Assembly (NCBI GenBank): GCA_964627445.1
Contig: CAZVJF010000002.1
Coordinates: 248,001-312,000 of the forward strand
DNA length: 64,000 bases
Origin: Luteibaculum sp964627445
GTDB lineage: Bacteria; Bacteroidota; Bacteroidia; Flavobacteriales_D; Luteibaculaceae
Direction of reading: 5' to 3'
Each line of letters opens with the position of its first letter. The stretch's first letter is position 1. The notes under the pieces are model-generated. The model saw only the letters and a program-made list of their open reading frames with translations. It was not told the origin of the DNA and searched no databases. Shown here piece by piece: positions 43,878 to 53,020 of the stretch. The translations under genes and the position numbers were made by a program.

Positions 43878-46800
43878 ATGCCTCGGTTAAAAAATGTACG
43901 CATCCTGCTCTTGGTTGTGGGTGGAATTTTGTTGCTACCCGTAGTCCTTACGGGTCAGTGCGGTAATCTATCCTTTTCGTCAGGCGACTTTTCAGGGTGG
44001 CGGGGCGAAGTGGGCTGTGTAACGGATCAAATTCGCATCAACACGCAATGTGCCGATGCCAATGATGGTATCGATCCCAACGGAGGTACCAATTCCAACC
44101 AAGGACAGCACGCTATTTTAACCCCAAACTTTAACGGAGGATCCGATCCCTTTGTACCACAAATCAGTATGCAATCTCCCATCGGAGACCAATATATGGC
44201 CCGATTGGGCGACTATCGAGCCACGACCATCACGGAATCTTTTGCCCGAGGAGCCTCGCTAGAGTTCGATTATCAGGTGACCGAGCTCAACTCTCTTGTA
44301 ACCCTTTATTTTGCTATAGTACTGCAGGACCCCGAAGACCATTCTTACGGGGAGCGCCCTTTTTTTAGTGTAGAACTTATCGACCCCAGCGGCAATTCGG
44401 TACCTTGTATAGAGTATGTAGTAGCCGCGCAACCCGGCATTCCTGGTTTCGAGAGGTTCCAAGGCTATTTCTATCGCGATTGGACACCCGTTGGGATCAA
44501 CCTACAGGAGTACGCAGGACAGCAGGTGAAACTTCGCGTTGTGTCTTCCGATTGCGGGCAAGAGGCGCACCTCGGCTATGCGTACTTGGATGCCACCTGC
44601 CAGGAGCCCGTATTGGTGCAAAGCAAAGACGTATTGTGCAACGGCCAGGAAATGAATCTAAGCGCACCGCCTGGCATGGAAACCTATACCTGGCGGCATT
44701 TAGAATCGGGTAATGCCATTGTAGGAAGCAGCCCGTCCGTTACGGTTAATGAACCCGGTACGTACAGTTGCGAGATGGTACCTTTTTCTACGTCTAACAG
44801 CACCTGTCCTTTTACATTGACTACCGTGGTGCGAGGACCGCAAGGTAGTGTAACGCCCAACTTTACATTAAGTCCCGAGGAAATATGTATCGGAGACGCT
44901 ATAACGTTAACCAACACAACTGCGGTTAGCAATACCCGAGTAGACCGGCTGGAATGGAACTTTCTGGGCAATACCGTGCTCAATACCGATGTGATAAGTG
45001 AAGTAATTACACAACAAGGAAACCACCCGATAACCCTAACAGTAACCGATGCGGATGGCTGTGAATATAGCGCGCAAAAAACCTTGCGCGTAGTTCCGCC
45101 ACCCAACCCAACCTTAGCGGCAGCGGGGCCTTTTTGTAACGATGATCCACCGGTAAATTTGCAAGCATCGCCCAGTGGAGGTAGATGGAGCGGAAACGGG
45201 GTGTCGGCATCGGGAATTTTCGATCCTGCCATTGCCGGGCCTGGGACATACACGATAAACTATGAGGTCACGGAGGTCTGTACGCGCATAGCAAGCCGAG
45301 ACATTGTGGTAGAAGAACGCAAAGATCCCACCATTAACCCCGTTGGCCCCTTTTGCAATGATGCGCCCCCGGTTACCTTGGTGGCAGCCGATGCAGGAGG
45401 TACGTGGAACGGGGCAGGAACCACCAGCCAAGGCCAGTTTAACCCAGCAACAGCGGGTCCTGGCAACCATACCATTACATACCAGTTTGGTGGGCTGTGT
45501 CCTTCAGAGGACGAGATATCTATTGAAGTAATACGCAGGAAAAACCCGGCCGTGGAGCAGCCGGATGTATTTTGCCTAAACGATCCACCTTTCCAGTTAC
45601 AAGCACAAGAAGCGGGTGGAAACTGGAGTGGTCCGGGCGTTTCGTCTACCGGAGTTTTCCGACCCGATGTTGCGGGTACTGGCGAGCACGTATTAACGCA
45701 TAGTTTTGGCGGGCCCTGTCCGTCAGATCGCATAGTACGGGTTACTGTAGTATCCAAGGCCAACGCAGACTTTACCTTGCCAGAGAGCATTTGTAGCAAT
45801 GAAGACCCCGTACGTTTGGAACCGCTTTCCAACCGAGGTCAATTCACAGGCCCTGGTACTGCACCCGATTTTACCTTTAATCCGGCTGCTGCGGGTCCGG
45901 GTACCCACACCATTACCTACACTATTGGAGGAAATTGTGGCGATGAAGTATCGAAATCCATAACCGTACACCCCTATTTCGATCCAACCATTACAGAACC
46001 AGAGCCCCTGTGCTCGGATGCAGCACCATTTAACTTGGAGGCAGTCAGCCCGGGAGGAACCTGGAGTGGGACAGGAATTGTAGATCCCAACGCAGGTACT
46101 TTCGATCCGGCTGTTTCGGGAACTGGAAGCTTCCCTGTGCGATACGATTTTCAAGGCGAATGCCCTTCTTTCGATGTCATACAGGTTACGGTAAATCAGC
46201 GCAGGAATGCCGATTTTGATATGCCCTTGCTATTTTGCGATGAGGAAGATGCCGTTGAGATAGTTCCTGTAGAAACGGGTGGTAATTTTTTGGGCAGTGG
46301 CATCACTGGAAATACGTTTGACCCAAAAGAGGCAGGCGTAGGAAGACACAACATAATTTACGATATCCCAGGTGCTTGTGGCGCGCGCGTAACCAAGCAG
46401 GTTACGGTTGAAGAGCAACCGGATGCTACCCTTTTGGGTCCCGAAAGAGTTTGCGTTTTTGATAACCTGGTGACCATAGAGCGCCAACAAAATGGTGGCA
46501 TTTGGGAAGGTCCCGGAGTAGACCAAAACGGTAATTTTAATCCCGGCTCGGTAGGCGAAGGTACGTACACCATACGGTATTATTTTGATGGAAATTGTCC
46601 CAGTGAGGATGTCCTGAATATTCGTGTTACCGGAAAATTAGAAGCGGATATTACACCGGTTGCCTTACAGTGCAACGATGCCCCATTGATAAACCTGCAA
46701 GTAAACGAAGCAGGCGGAACTTGGAGTGGCCCCGGTATTGTGAATCCCACTTCAGGCACCTTCGATCCGGCTGCGGCAGAAATCGGAAGCAATACCATAA

Positions 46801-49028
46801 CCTATATTATTGCGGGTGCTTGTGGCGACACAGCCACGACAGAAATAAACGTAGCTCCACGAGCCGATGCCACCATAACTGCGCCCAATACTGCATTTTG
46901 CTTTGGCGCTGCCGATGCCACCTTGCAAGCGCCCGAAGGGGGGTCCTGGAACGGAGAAGGCATCAATGACCAAGGGGTTTTTACAGCCTCGGAATTGGCA
47001 CCTGGGAATTATCGTGTGTACTATAGCGTACCCGCGCAATGTCCGGCAACAGACTCGGTAGATTTGGTAGTGTATGAGCCTGTTGCACTGCTGCAAACTA
47101 AGTATACCCAACCCACATGTTTTAAAGACTGCGATGGCCGAATTGTAACTGAAGCCCAGGGAGGTAGCGGAAGTGGCTATCGCTATACTCTAGGAAATAA
47201 TACCTCCACGGGGGGCGCCTTCTCTAATTTATGCCAAGGGGTATATAGCATTCGGGTGGAAGATGGTTTTGGCTGTATACTCGATACCCAGTTGGTATTG
47301 ACCCAGCCCGACTCGCTGTATGCCGAGTTTACCGTAGAAAATGAAAAATGCTTTAAAGCCAATGGTGGTGCCAGTATAGACAACATTGTTGGAGGAACCG
47401 CTCCGTATGAGGTACGCTGGTCAGACGGTAGCAGCGGGCTTGTCAATTATAGCTACAGCCAAGGCGATGCCTCTTTTGTGGTTACCGATGATAGAGGGTG
47501 TACGTTTAGTCAGGATTTTTCAGTAGGATTTGTTGCTGGGCCGCGCGTATATGTGAGTAGCGATTCGGTTTCTTGTTTCGGGGGATCGGATGGTAGCTTG
47601 CGAATCGACTCTATTTTTGGAGGCACGTTACCCTATGATATCACCTGGCAGGATGGAAGCAAGGATAGCAGCCTAACCCAACGCCCTGCTGGAAACTATA
47701 CCGTAGTCGTATCCGATGCCGAAGAATGCCAAGGCCAAGCCAGTATAGCCGTAGAAGAACCAGACCCATTGGCGCTGGTCTTACCCGAGGATGCCGTATT
47801 CTGCGATGGGCAGCAATACACGCTAACCCCCGAAGCTACAGGCGGTAATGGTGATTACCGATATACTTTTGAACCCTTTGGCGAGGCCGCTGAACTTACC
47901 AGCGATAGTACCCTCCGCGTTACGGTGTTTGTTACCGACCGTAAAAACTGCCAGTCTGAAAAAGAGGATTTTCAGTTTACCAAACGTCCTCCTTTAACCG
48001 TCTCCATTGTGCAAGACACCAACGTATGCCCCAATACCACGGTTGCATTCCGTGCCGTAGGGCAAGGAGGAGTATCCAGCCAGTACCATTTTCGGTGGAG
48101 TAACAATAGCGCAGGCGCTACGAGCAATATACGGTTCAACAACTCCGGCAACGACACTTTGGTGTATGTAGACCTGGAAGATGATTGTTCTATACCGTCA
48201 AACGATACCGCCTATATCTCCTTTTTTAAACCTGCAGTAGCCAACTTTACGGTAGACCCGAACCCTGCAGAAGGTTGTGAGCCGCTTTCTGTGCAGTTAG
48301 TAGATCTATCTGTAAATAGCTCAGAGGTATCGTATTGGCTGAACACGCAACCTATAGCTACGAATTCGCTAAGCGTATTGGCGGGAGACTACAATGTTAC
48401 GCAAGTGGTTTCTTCTGCACAGGGCTGTCGCGATACCCTGCTGCAGCCGGGTTTAATTAAGGCCTACCCCATTCCAGATTTTCAAATTGGCTTTTTGCCA
48501 CAAGCCCCTACCGAGCTTACCAACTACTATCAGTTTTTTAGTTACAGTAATGAGCCGTTGAGTGATTTTTCTTGGGTATTACGGCCAGTAAATGCAGCAG
48601 ACACCTTGTTTTCCAGTTCGGTTTCTAGTCCAGAATTTACAAAAGAGCTGGAGCCTAATTTGTATCGCCTCTCGCTGCGCGCGGCTACGCCTTTCGGCTG
48701 CCTCAACAATGCCAGCACGCTGCTGGAAGTTAAAGAAGAAACACGCCTCTATGTACCCAACTCGTTTTCGCCCAATGGCGATGGGTCCAATGATGTGTTT
48801 ACCCCGGTTGGAACTAACCTGGAAGACGAGGACGTAACCTTAACGATTTACAACCGCTGGGGCGAGCTGGTTTTTAGCACAGAAAATGCGCTCACCGATT
48901 TCTGGGATGGCCGCGATATGAATACGGGCCGTGCAGTTCCTCCTGGATTATACCAATGGGTCATTACCCAAACCGACCCGCTGGTACTGAAAAAGAAAAA
49001 GCACGGCTTTGTTACCGTGCTGCGATAG
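43878..49028 (+). CDS. Second giant SprB-repeat adhesin with T9SS type B sorting domain
   Basis: A 1716-residue paralogue of the preceding protein. ATG 43878 begins MPRLKNVRILLLVVGGILLLPVVLTG, a signal peptide. The N-terminal domain CGNLSFSSGDFSGWRGEVGC matches the neighbour's. A PKD-like domain (about 320-400) precedes nine repeats of about 73 residues (408-1068). Three SprB-type repeats follow (about 1073-1298: TCFKDCDGRIVTEAQGGSGS, KCFKANGGASIDNIVGGTAP, SCFGGSDGSLRIDSIFGGTL). The type B sorting domain begins YVPNSFSPNGDGSNDVF. It is probably a T9SS-exported surface adhesin, inferred from the repeats. Confidence 0.88.
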   Translation: MPRLKNVRILLLVVGGILLLPVVLTGQCGNLSFSSGDFSGWRGEVGCVTDQIRINTQCADANDGIDPNGGTNSNQGQHAILTPNFNGGSDPFVPQISMQSPIGDQYMARLGDYRATTITESFARGASLEFDYQVTELNSLVTLYFAIVLQDPEDHSYGERPFFSVELIDPSGNSVPCIEYVVAAQPGIPGFERFQGYFYRDWTPVGINLQEYAGQQVKLRVVSSDCGQEAHLGYAYLDATCQEPVLVQSKDVLCNGQEMNLSAPPGMETYTWRHLESGNAIVGSSPSVTVNEPGTYSCEMVPFSTSNSTCPFTLTTVVRGPQGSVTPNFTLSPEEICIGDAITLTNTTAVSNTRVDRLEWNFLGNTVLNTDVISEVITQQGNHPITLTVTDADGCEYSAQKTLRVVPPPNPTLAAAGPFCNDDPPVNLQASPSGGRWSGNGVSASGIFDPAIAGPGTYTINYEVTEVCTRIASRDIVVEERKDPTINPVGPFCNDAPPVTLVAADAGGTWNGAGTTSQGQFNPATAGPGNHTITYQFGGLCPSEDEISIEVIRRKNPAVEQPDVFCLNDPPFQLQAQEAGGNWSGPGVSSTGVFRPDVAGTGEHVLTHSFGGPCPSDRIVRVTVVSKANADFTLPESICSNEDPVRLEPLSNRGQFTGPGTAPDFTFNPAAAGPGTHTITYTIGGNCGDEVSKSITVHPYFDPTITEPEPLCSDAAPFNLEAVSPGGTWSGTGIVDPNAGTFDPAVSGTGSFPVRYDFQGECPSFDVIQVTVNQRRNADFDMPLLFCDEEDAVEIVPVETGGNFLGSGITGNTFDPKEAGVGRHNIIYDIPGACGARVTKQVTVEEQPDATLLGPERVCVFDNLVTIERQQNGGIWEGPGVDQNGNFNPGSVGEGTYTIRYYFDGNCPSEDVLNIRVTGKLEADITPVALQCNDAPLINLQVNEAGGTWSGPGIVNPTSGTFDPAAAEIGSNTITYIIAGACGDTATTEINVAPRADATITAPNTAFCFGAADATLQAPEGGSWNGEGINDQGVFTASELAPGNYRVYYSVPAQCPATDSVDLVVYEPVALLQTKYTQPTCFKDCDGRIVTEAQGGSGSGYRYTLGNNTSTGGAFSNLCQGVYSIRVEDGFGCILDTQLVLTQPDSLYAEFTVENEKCFKANGGASIDNIVGGTAPYEVRWSDGSSGLVNYSYSQGDASFVVTDDRGCTFSQDFSVGFVAGPRVYVSSDSVSCFGGSDGSLRIDSIFGGTLPYDITWQDGSKDSSLTQRPAGNYTVVVSDAEECQGQASIAVEEPDPLALVLPEDAVFCDGQQYTLTPEATGGNGDYRYTFEPFGEAAELTSDSTLRVTVFVTDRKNCQSEKEDFQFTKRPPLTVSIVQDTNVCPNTTVAFRAVGQGGVSSQYHFRWSNNSAGATSNIRFNNSGNDTLVYVDLEDDCSIPSNDTAYISFFKPAVANFTVDPNPAEGCEPLSVQLVDLSVNSSEVSYWLNTQPIATNSLSVLAGDYNVTQVVSSAQGCRDTLLQPGLIKAYPIPDFQIGFLPQAPTELTNYYQFFSYSNEPLSDFSWVLRPVNAADTLFSSSVSSPEFTKELEPNLYRLSLRAATPFGCLNNASTLLEVKEETRLYVPNSFSPNGDGSNDVFTPVGTNLEDEDVTLTIYNRWGELVFSTENALTDFWDGRDMNTGRAVPPGLYQWVITQTDPLVLKKKKHGFVTVLR
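45100..47080 (+). repeat. Array of nine 220-base coding repeats
   Basis: Nine consecutive modules of about 73 residues each follow the pattern FCNDxPPVxLxAxxxGGxWSGxGV, then FxPAxAGPGxHTITY, then a Cys-Pro-Ser strand. Several long open frames on the opposite strand (for example 44684-45253) are by-products of this repetitive codon pattern and are not annotated as genes. Confidence 0.8.
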
Positions 49029-49032
49029 GGAG

Positions 49033-49072
49033 AAAAAAAGCGGCTGCCGCATGTAGTGCATACAACCGCTTC
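49033..49072 (-). terminator. Terminator of bacilliredoxin gene
   Basis: On the minus strand the arms AGCGGTTG (49070-49063) and CAGCCGCT (49046-49039) pair with one G-U pair. They are followed by a T run (complement of 49033-49039). It lies between the convergent adhesin and bacilliredoxin genes. Confidence 0.75.
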
Positions 49073-49096
49073 TTACTATTTAGTACCGTCAATGGT

Positions 49097-49507
49097 TTAG
49101 CAGAACTCGTCAAAAGCCGCTGTTAGGTTTTCGGCTATCATCTCTGCCGGACGACCTTCGATGTGGTGACGCTCCACAAAGTGTACCAACTTGCCATCTT
49201 TAAAAAGTGCAATTGACGGAGAGCTGGGTGGATAAGGCAACATATACTTGCGAGCCTGGTCTACCGCTTCTTTGTCAAAACCAGCAAAAACGGTGGTTAG
49301 CTTGTTGGGCTTTTTACCGTGCTTCGCGGCCATTTTTACCGCGGGGCGTGCATTGGCTGCGGCACAGCCACATACTGAATTTACCATTACCAAAACAGTT
49401 CCTTCACTCTTTATGGCGTTATCCACAGCATCTGCTGTTAGGAGCTCCTCAAAACCAACCTCAGTAAGGTCGGCCTTCATGGGCATTACTAATTCTTCTG
49501 GATACAT
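49097..49507 (-). CDS. BrxA/BrxB family bacilliredoxin
   Basis: A 136-residue thioredoxin-fold protein of the YphP/YqiW family. I chose the start at 49505-49507 (MYPEELVMPMKADLT), the typical family N-terminus. The redox motif C46-G47-C48 is in NSVCGCAAANARPAV, and family blocks TTVFAGFDKEAV and PYPPSSPSIALFKDGKLVHFVERHHIEG follow. In Firmicutes these remove bacillithiol from proteins; the same role here is inferred. A TATCTTTG -7 element lies at 49530-49523. Confidence 0.92.
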   Translation of the reverse strand: MYPEELVMPMKADLTEVGFEELLTADAVDNAIKSEGTVLVMVNSVCGCAAANARPAVKMAAKHGKKPNKLTTVFAGFDKEAVDQARKYMLPYPPSSPSIALFKDGKLVHFVERHHIEGRPAEMIAENLTAAFDEFC

Positions 49508-49522
49508 AACACAATTTTTATG

Positions 49523-49530
49523 CAAAGATA
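49523..49530 (-). promoter_or_regulatory. -7 promoter element of bacilliredoxin gene
   Basis: TATCTTTG on the minus strand ends 15 bases before the chosen ATG. It is the same octamer as in lysS and trpS, but no TTG lies at the expected upstream spacing. Confidence 0.45.
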
Positions 49531-49583
49531 GGAGCTAAAGTGGTAGCCTCCGGTGCTGTTAGCGTTTCTTATAGGATCACAGA

Positions 49584-50030
49584 CTAGTGAGACCGTTTCC
49601 TTGCAAAAAACGCCTGCAGTAGATCGGTGCTTTCTTGCGCCATCACATCCCACACCACTTTAGTTTTGGGGTGGAACGGATGCGCTACCTGTGTAGAGAA
49701 ACCCTTTTTAGCATCGGCAGCGCCAATAACCACCTCTCCAAAACGGGCCCAGTGGATGGCGCCTGCACACATGAGGCACGGCTCTAGCGTAACGTACAGG
49801 GTACAATCGTTTAAAAATTTAGAGCCTAAATAAGAGGCCGCTGCTGTGATGGCTAAAACTTCAGCGTGAGCCGTAACATCGGTTAATTGCTCCGTCTGAT
49901 TGTGGGTTCTCGATATTATTTGGTTGTTGCACACCACCACGGCACCTACAGGAATCTCTCCTAACTCAAAGGCATTTTGTGCCTCTGCCAAGGCGCGTTT
50001 CATCCAATATTCGTGGTTAAACTCTATCAT
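49584..50030 (-). CDS. tadA: tRNA adenosine(34) deaminase
   Basis: A 148-residue zinc deaminase that converts wobble adenosine 34 to inosine in tRNA-Arg. The zinc ligand and catalytic glutamate are H55-A56-E57 (THAEVLAIT context TAHAEVLAI). The second zinc motif is P84-C85-L86-M87-C88 in TLEPCLMCAGAI. The length and motif spacing fit TadA rather than cytosine or guanine deaminases. Confidence 0.93.
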   Translation of the reverse strand: MIEFNHEYWMKRALAEAQNAFELGEIPVGAVVVCNNQIISRTHNQTEQLTDVTAHAEVLAITAAASYLGSKFLNDCTLYVTLEPCLMCAGAIHWARFGEVVIGAADAKKGFSTQVAHPFHPKTKVVWDVMAQESTDLLQAFFARKRSH

Positions 50031-50220
50031 AACTTCCGGGTGTAAAACACGGTGAAATTGAACAAAAAAAATGAAAGGAATGGCTCTTTTACCTCTTTGT
50101 CAATTCATTTGTCCACGTTGATACCGAGTGAGCTGCCATTGATCGTTATTGTGCTGTTTTGTTGATCTTGGTATGCGTTCCATCCTTATATTCGCCATAC
50201 CATATATACCTATCCGCATC

Positions 50221-50712
50221 ATGAAGAATTTTTGTTACATCCTTGTTCTGGCACTTATTGCCGCTTGTACACCCGTAGAGCAACAGAGTCATAAAATAAG
50301 CATAACCACAGAAGGCGAAATGTTGTTTAGCGGAGCGAATACCCTACAAGCGCCCATGCAGCAATCTACAACCACACTAATGAAAGAGGCCAATGTAGTA
50401 GATGCGGAGTTAGAGGCCGTAGGCGTGGATGGTGTAACTATAAAGCTTAGCGAAAACCAGCGCGCCATCATGGAAAGTGTTTTGTTGCAAATTGTTAGTG
50501 ATAACAATGAAATGATTACCCTGGGCACCATGAGCCCACTACCCGATGGCACAACTTTTGATCTGAAATTAGCAGAAGACATCGACTTGTTACCCTACCT
50601 GAAAGACCAAGGTGCAACTTGGGTGCTGGATGCCAACCTCACCGAAGACCACATGGACCTGATGCAGGTGCAAGCCCATATCGCAATAACCCTTAATTAC
50701 ACGCAAAAATAA
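50221..50712 (+). CDS. Hypothetical lipoprotein
   Basis: A 163-residue protein from ATG 50221: MKNFCYILVLALIAACTPVEQQ is a lipoprotein signal with lipobox IAAC (C16). The mature part is acidic and beta/alpha mixed, with no recognised family. It contains a duplicated-looking pattern of charged strands (GEMLFSGANTLQAPM, NEMITLGTMSPLPDG). It is followed after 5 bases by the DUF2147 gene, so the two are probably co-transcribed. Function unknown. Confidence 0.75.
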   Translation: MKNFCYILVLALIAACTPVEQQSHKISITTEGEMLFSGANTLQAPMQQSTTTLMKEANVVDAELEAVGVDGVTIKLSENQRAIMESVLLQIVSDNNEMITLGTMSPLPDGTTFDLKLAEDIDLLPYLKDQGATWVLDANLTEDHMDLMQVQAHIAITLNYTQK

Positions 50713-50717
50713 CGAGC

Positions 50718-51173
50718 ATGAAAACCATTGTAATTGCATTTTTAAGCCTAATTGTATTTTTAAATCCTGCCTTATCTCAAGACAAAGGCGATAAGCTAGT
50801 GGGAGTATGGCAGCCTAGCGAAGGCACCAGCTACATTAAAATAGATAAGATTGGAAATAAGTTTTTTGGACGGATTGTGTGGCTAAAAGAACCACTAAAC
50901 GATGCGGGCGAACCCAAAACCGATAAAAACAACCCCGATGAATCCTTACGGGAAACGCCATTAAAGGGGTACAGAATACTTAAAGATTTCGTTTACGATG
51001 AAGAAGAAGGTATTTGGAAAGATGGTACCATTTACGACCCCAAAAACGGAACTACCTACAACTGCAAAATAGAGTTGAAGGAAGAAAACCAAATTGAAGT
51101 GCGCGGGTACGTGGGCACTACAGCCTTTGGCCGCACCGATGTTTGGACGCGCTTGGTAAAGAAGAAAAAATAA
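50718..51173 (+). CDS. DUF2147 family secreted protein
   Basis: A 151-residue exported protein with signal peptide MKTIVIAFLSLIVFLNPALS. The lipocalin-like DUF2147 pattern follows: LVGVWQPSEGTSYIKIDKIGNKFFGRIVWL, then GTIYDPKNGTTYNCKIEL and LEVRGYVG-like IEVRGYVGTTAFGRTDVW. The biological role is not established for the family. A strong bidirectional terminator follows. Confidence 0.88.
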   Translation: MKTIVIAFLSLIVFLNPALSQDKGDKLVGVWQPSEGTSYIKIDKIGNKFFGRIVWLKEPLNDAGEPKTDKNNPDESLRETPLKGYRILKDFVYDEEEGIWKDGTIYDPKNGTTYNCKIELKEENQIEVRGYVGTTAFGRTDVWTRLVKKKK

Positions 51174-51190
51174 GCGATTCAGATAAGCAC

Positions 51191-51222
51191 AAAAAAGGCG
51201 GTCCCATCGGACCGCCTTTTTT
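51191..51222. terminator. Strong bidirectional terminator
   Basis: AAAAAAGGCGGTCC (51191-51204) pairs perfectly with GGACCGCCTTTTTT (51209-51222) across a CATC loop, giving a 14-bp stem with A and T runs on either side. It serves the DUF2147 gene and the convergent barrel gene, whose stop codon touches it. Confidence 0.93.
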
Positions 51223-52319
51223 TATGGGCTTACGTAACTAATACCAATTTGGAAATAGATGGGATTCCCCAAGTCGTTTTCAATAAAATAGGGATCATCA
51301 CTGCCAAACAATCTCGGAAAGTCGCCCCCTTCATCTACCTCGTAGCTGTAGTTGATGCGGTAGCCCGTTTCCACACTTATCCAGAAAAAGCCGCTTATGG
51401 CGCGCTGGTAGTTAAGCCCCAACAGAATCTCTGAGCGTCTTAGTTCTACATCCTGCGCCTGCATCAAATCCATCTGCGCTGGGCCATTTCCAATGCCTCC
51501 AGCCATATTCGAGAAATCGTTTAATCGGTAGGTATTTCCTGCCACATTAAAGCCAAAACTCAAGACCGACTGCGTATTGAAACGGTAGCGCAGCAAGGCT
51601 CTGGCGGGTAATAAGGCTTCTATTCCCCACTTCTCATTATCAAAGGTGCGGTAGTAGTATGCAATCGGTACATAATTGAGCGCGCCACCCAAATAGGTGC
51701 GGGAAATACCAAAGGCGTACATCAACTTATCGTTGGGTTTCCAGCCGTATAAAGCGGCAATGGGTACGCGCAAGGTGTTGACGTTTTGAAAAGCGCCAAA
51801 ATCGTAGTTGCCATTCAGCCCAAATGCAATCTGACCCAGGATGAAATTCTTGGAATTTAAAGGTTTGAATACCGTAAACAGCGTGTTTAGGCTGCGTAGT
51901 CCGTTGTCTATGCTGCGGGTTAGTGGGTGGTTTCCTACTGGGTCCTCAAAACGGTAATGCTGCTCATTGTACACCAGATTGGCGTTAATAAGGATATTGT
52001 TGCGGCTAATGAGGGGCAGGTTGGTAATAAAGCTAAAACCGTGGGTAGCCTGGATATTGTTTTCCTCGGCAATGGTTTGGCTGGAATTGTCTACCAAATT
52101 ACCCGCAGTAAAATTGTGCGGCCCTTGAAAGGTGTATTGCAGGCCCACCAAGGTGGTAGGTAACTGACCCAATACTTTGTTGCTGCAAAAGGCCTTGGCC
52201 GGTTCGGCTGCCAGTTCAAAGTCCGAGAAGTCGAACTCATCTTCTACGCCTGTGCTGTCTTCTTGCGCATACAGGCCACCGCTAAGCAGTAGCGCGGCCA
52301 ATACCAGTTTTCTAAACAT
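51222..52319 (-). CDS. Outer-membrane beta-barrel protein (DUF6268-like)
   Basis: A 365-residue exported protein: signal peptide MFRKLVLAALLLSGGLYA, an acidic spacer, then alternating amphipathic strands typical of a barrel. Recurring phrases such as FGLNGNYDFGAF, LRYRFNTQSVLSFGFNVAG and the aromatic C-terminal strand PIYFQIGISYVSP are visible. The resemblance to DUF6268 is from memory and tentative. The substrate or role is unknown. A TATATTTG -7 element lies at 52363-52356, 36 bases before the start. Confidence 0.7.
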   Translation of the reverse strand: MFRKLVLAALLLSGGLYAQEDSTGVEDEFDFSDFELAAEPAKAFCSNKVLGQLPTTLVGLQYTFQGPHNFTAGNLVDNSSQTIAEENNIQATHGFSFITNLPLISRNNILINANLVYNEQHYRFEDPVGNHPLTRSIDNGLRSLNTLFTVFKPLNSKNFILGQIAFGLNGNYDFGAFQNVNTLRVPIAALYGWKPNDKLMYAFGISRTYLGGALNYVPIAYYYRTFDNEKWGIEALLPARALLRYRFNTQSVLSFGFNVAGNTYRLNDFSNMAGGIGNGPAQMDLMQAQDVELRRSEILLGLNYQRAISGFFWISVETGYRINYSYEVDEGGDFPRLFGSDDPYFIENDLGNPIYFQIGISYVSP

Positions 52320-52355
52320 AGTGCTACACTTTTAAAGTAGGTTGTGCTGATGTGC

Positions 52356-52363
52356 CAAATATA
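52356..52363 (-). promoter_or_regulatory. -7 promoter element of barrel protein gene
   Basis: TATATTTG on the minus strand is a perfect TANNTTTG match, 36 bases upstream of the ATG. No TTG is present at the usual distance. Confidence 0.45.
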
Positions 52364-52444
52364 GGGCTTGGAGGGATAAGGTTTTACGTGTTCTTAAATC
52401 GTACCGGTGAAAGGAGAGTAGTAGAATGCAAGATTTACCCTGCA

Positions 52445-52717
52445 CTACAGATCATAATGGAATCGGCATTGGAATATGGTACATACCAAGTAATCTGAGT
52501 GTTCTTCTATGCGATAGACTAGCCGATGTTCGCCAGTGATGCGTCTGGACCAGTAACCTTGAAGCTCGTACTTTAAAGCCTCGGGTTTACCCAAGCCAGC
52601 AAATGGACTAGCCTGTATGTCTTTAAGTAGGCTTATTACTTTCTTCTGAATCTTGGGATCGTGTTTTTCCCAATACAAAAACTGTTTCTGCGCTTTTTTG
52701 GTGAATTGAAATTTCAC
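52445..52717 (-). CDS. yoeB: Txe/YoeB family mRNA-interferase toxin
   Basis: A 90-residue RelE-superfamily ribosome-dependent endoribonuclease. The family signature GLGKPEALKYELQGYWSRRITGEHRLVYRIEE is intact. It ends with CRFHYDL, which keeps the catalytic His-Tyr pair of YoeB (usually CRYHY). The start overlaps the antitoxin stop by four bases, the usual coupling for this module. Confidence 0.95.
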   Translation of the reverse strand: MKFQFTKKAQKQFLYWEKHDPKIQKKVISLLKDIQASPFAGLGKPEALKYELQGYWSRRITGEHRLVYRIEEHSDYLVCTIFQCRFHYDL

Positions 52718-52983
52718 TGCTCAAAGGTGCCTTGGTCTGGGTCAAAAGAAACTACCTCGCCTGCTTTGGCCTCTGCTATAGAGTCTCGCAACGATTCGCG
52801 GTTTTTTTCGGTAGACAATAGATGAGCAGTCTCGGTGAGGGCATTGTACTCTTTAATAGACATGACAACCAAGGCGTCATCCTCCGTTTTGCGGGAGATT
52901 ACCAAGGTCTCCAAGGATTTAGAAACATCATCAAAGTACTTCTTCATGCTTTTTCGTAGCATGGTTGCCGTGATTGCTTTCAT
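52714..52983 (-). CDS. yefM: YefM/Phd family antitoxin
   Basis: An 89-residue antitoxin. The N-terminal DNA-binding Phd/YefM fold (MKAITATMLRKSMKKYFDDVSKSLETLVISRKTEDDALVVMSIKEYNAL) is followed by a flexible acidic C-terminus that should wrap the toxin. With the toxin it should autorepress from the palindrome just upstream (52999-53014). Confidence 0.94.
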   Translation of the reverse strand: MKAITATMLRKSMKKYFDDVSKSLETLVISRKTEDDALVVMSIKEYNALTETAHLLSTEKNRESLRDSIAEAKAGEVVSFDPDQGTFEQ

Positions 52984-52998
52984 ACAATAAAGTTACAA

Positions 52999-53014
52999 AA
53001 TAACGTACGTTATT
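52999..53014. promoter_or_regulatory. Operator palindrome of the yefM-yoeB operon
   Basis: AATAACGTACGTTATT is a perfect 16-base palindrome centred about 24 bases upstream of the antitoxin ATG. Its GTAC core recalls the TGTACA operators of YefM-YoeB in E. coli. It overlaps a near-consensus -7 element (TATTTTG). It sits in the 37-base gap between tex and the antitoxin gene. Confidence 0.7.
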
Positions 53015-53020
53015 GCGTCA

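Noticed and set aside
44684..45253. 189-codon frame and neighbours on the minus strand within the second giant adhesin
   Set aside because: The long antisense frames recur with the coding repeats and reflect their codon periodicity.
40085..47080. Possible CRISPR-like periodic repeats
   Set aside because: The periodicity (about 220 bases) lies in continuous coding frames with protein-level conservation; no short direct repeats with unique spacers occur.
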